Both the position numbers and the translations under genes were made by a program. The notes beneath the pieces are model-generated. The model did not search any database and was not told where the DNA came from. It saw nothing but the letters and a program-made list of their open reading frames with translations. Shown here in pieces: positions 33,860 to 33,997 of a DNA stretch of 33,997 bases (within the stretch, counting starts at the first letter, position 1; the number at the start of each line of letters is the position of its first letter). The stretch comes from Chthonomonas calidirosea (GTDB taxonomy: Bacteria > Armatimonadota > Chthonomonadetes > Chthonomonadales > CAJBBX01): the NCBI GenBank assembly GCA_020722705.1, contig DYKI01000034.1:1-33997 (forward strand), given 5' to 3'.

Positions 33860-33997
33860 TGTACGGAGAGTTTGATCCTGGCTCAGGACGAACGCTAGCG
33901 GCGTGCCTAAGAAATGCAAGTCGAGCGGGGTGGAGCGATCCACCTAGGAGCCCGTCCTTGTAATCGTTTTGACTGGTGGTTTCTCGTTTGTGTTGCC
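33860..33997 (+). rRNA. 16S ribosomal RNA, 5' end (partial)
   Basis: The universal 27F segment AGAGTTTGATCCTGGCTCAG occurs at 33867-33886. It is followed by GACGAACGCTAGCGGCG, then TGCCTAAGAAATGCAAGTCGA, which are the expected helix 2-5 sequences. By E. coli alignment, base 1 is near 33860. Helix 6 is closed by GGTGGA-GCGA-TCCACC (33929-33944), a GNRA-capped stem. After about 33948 the sequence no longer fits the expected GGCGAACGGGTGAG continuation. The gene runs off the window. Confidence 0.93.

Overview
This is a high-GC chromosomal window from an uncultured-looking bacterium. The 5' end of a 16S rRNA gene at the right edge, a DUF4838 glycan enzyme, several ABC sugar-transport genes, many signal-peptide proteins and secretin/TonB-type short N-terminal (STN-like) domains suggest a diderm, heterotrophic lineage such as Armatimonadota or a neighbour. 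That placement is inferred from gene content and is not proven. Nearly all the DNA is coding, with tight spacing and several 4-nt ATGA overlaps.

Layout. (1) 1-2960: a perfect consensus promoter at the left edge fires out of the window. It is followed on the plus strand by prfB (with the classic +1 programmed frameshift), a stand-alone exported 5'-nucleotidase C-terminal domain and an M28 peptidase. (2) 3013-6571, minus strand: tsaC/sua5, an orphan MalG-type sugar permease, a phosphopantetheinyl transferase, an ECF sigma factor and a very short zinc-finger anti-sigma. (3) 6612-7606: a tRNA-Cys gene with its own promoter, overlapped or closely followed by an exported protein with three DUF5666-like repeats. 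(4) 7691-9580, minus: DUF4446 protein, a second ECF sigma factor and a membrane-anchored anti-sigma. (5) 9652-13076, plus: signal peptidase I, a Nudix hydrolase and a CopA-type copper ATPase whose 3' end overlaps a convergent membrane protein. (6) 12846-22177: a glycan-use locus. A DUF4838 protein and an alkaline-phosphatase-superfamily membrane protein are on the minus strand. A GH42-like glycosidase, a sugar-binding lipoprotein and two permeases are on the plus strand. No transport ATPase is present. (7) 22266-25840: a Uma2 nuclease-like protein and a convergent PEP carboxylase.

(8) 25981-33504 is the accessory and most novel part. Three tandem two-gene cassettes each encode a small exported protein of 143-160 aa with no recognised family, followed by a larger exported protein of 506-577 aa built on two STN-like repeats separated by a variable middle part and followed by a helical tail. 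The three large proteins look like very diverged paralogues, while the small partners differ completely. Cassettes 1 and 3 are preceded by near-identical promoter blocks whose spacer holds a run of 7 or 9 G, the layout of a phase-variable promoter. Cassette 1 also begins with a frame-disrupted small membrane-protein gene, and cassette 3 has a leader with two mutually exclusive perfect hairpins.

(9) 33505-33997: rRNA leader with palindrome and boxA, then 16S rRNA. The last ~50 bases do not look like 16S rRNA, so they are either an insertion at helix 6 or an assembly-edge artefact.
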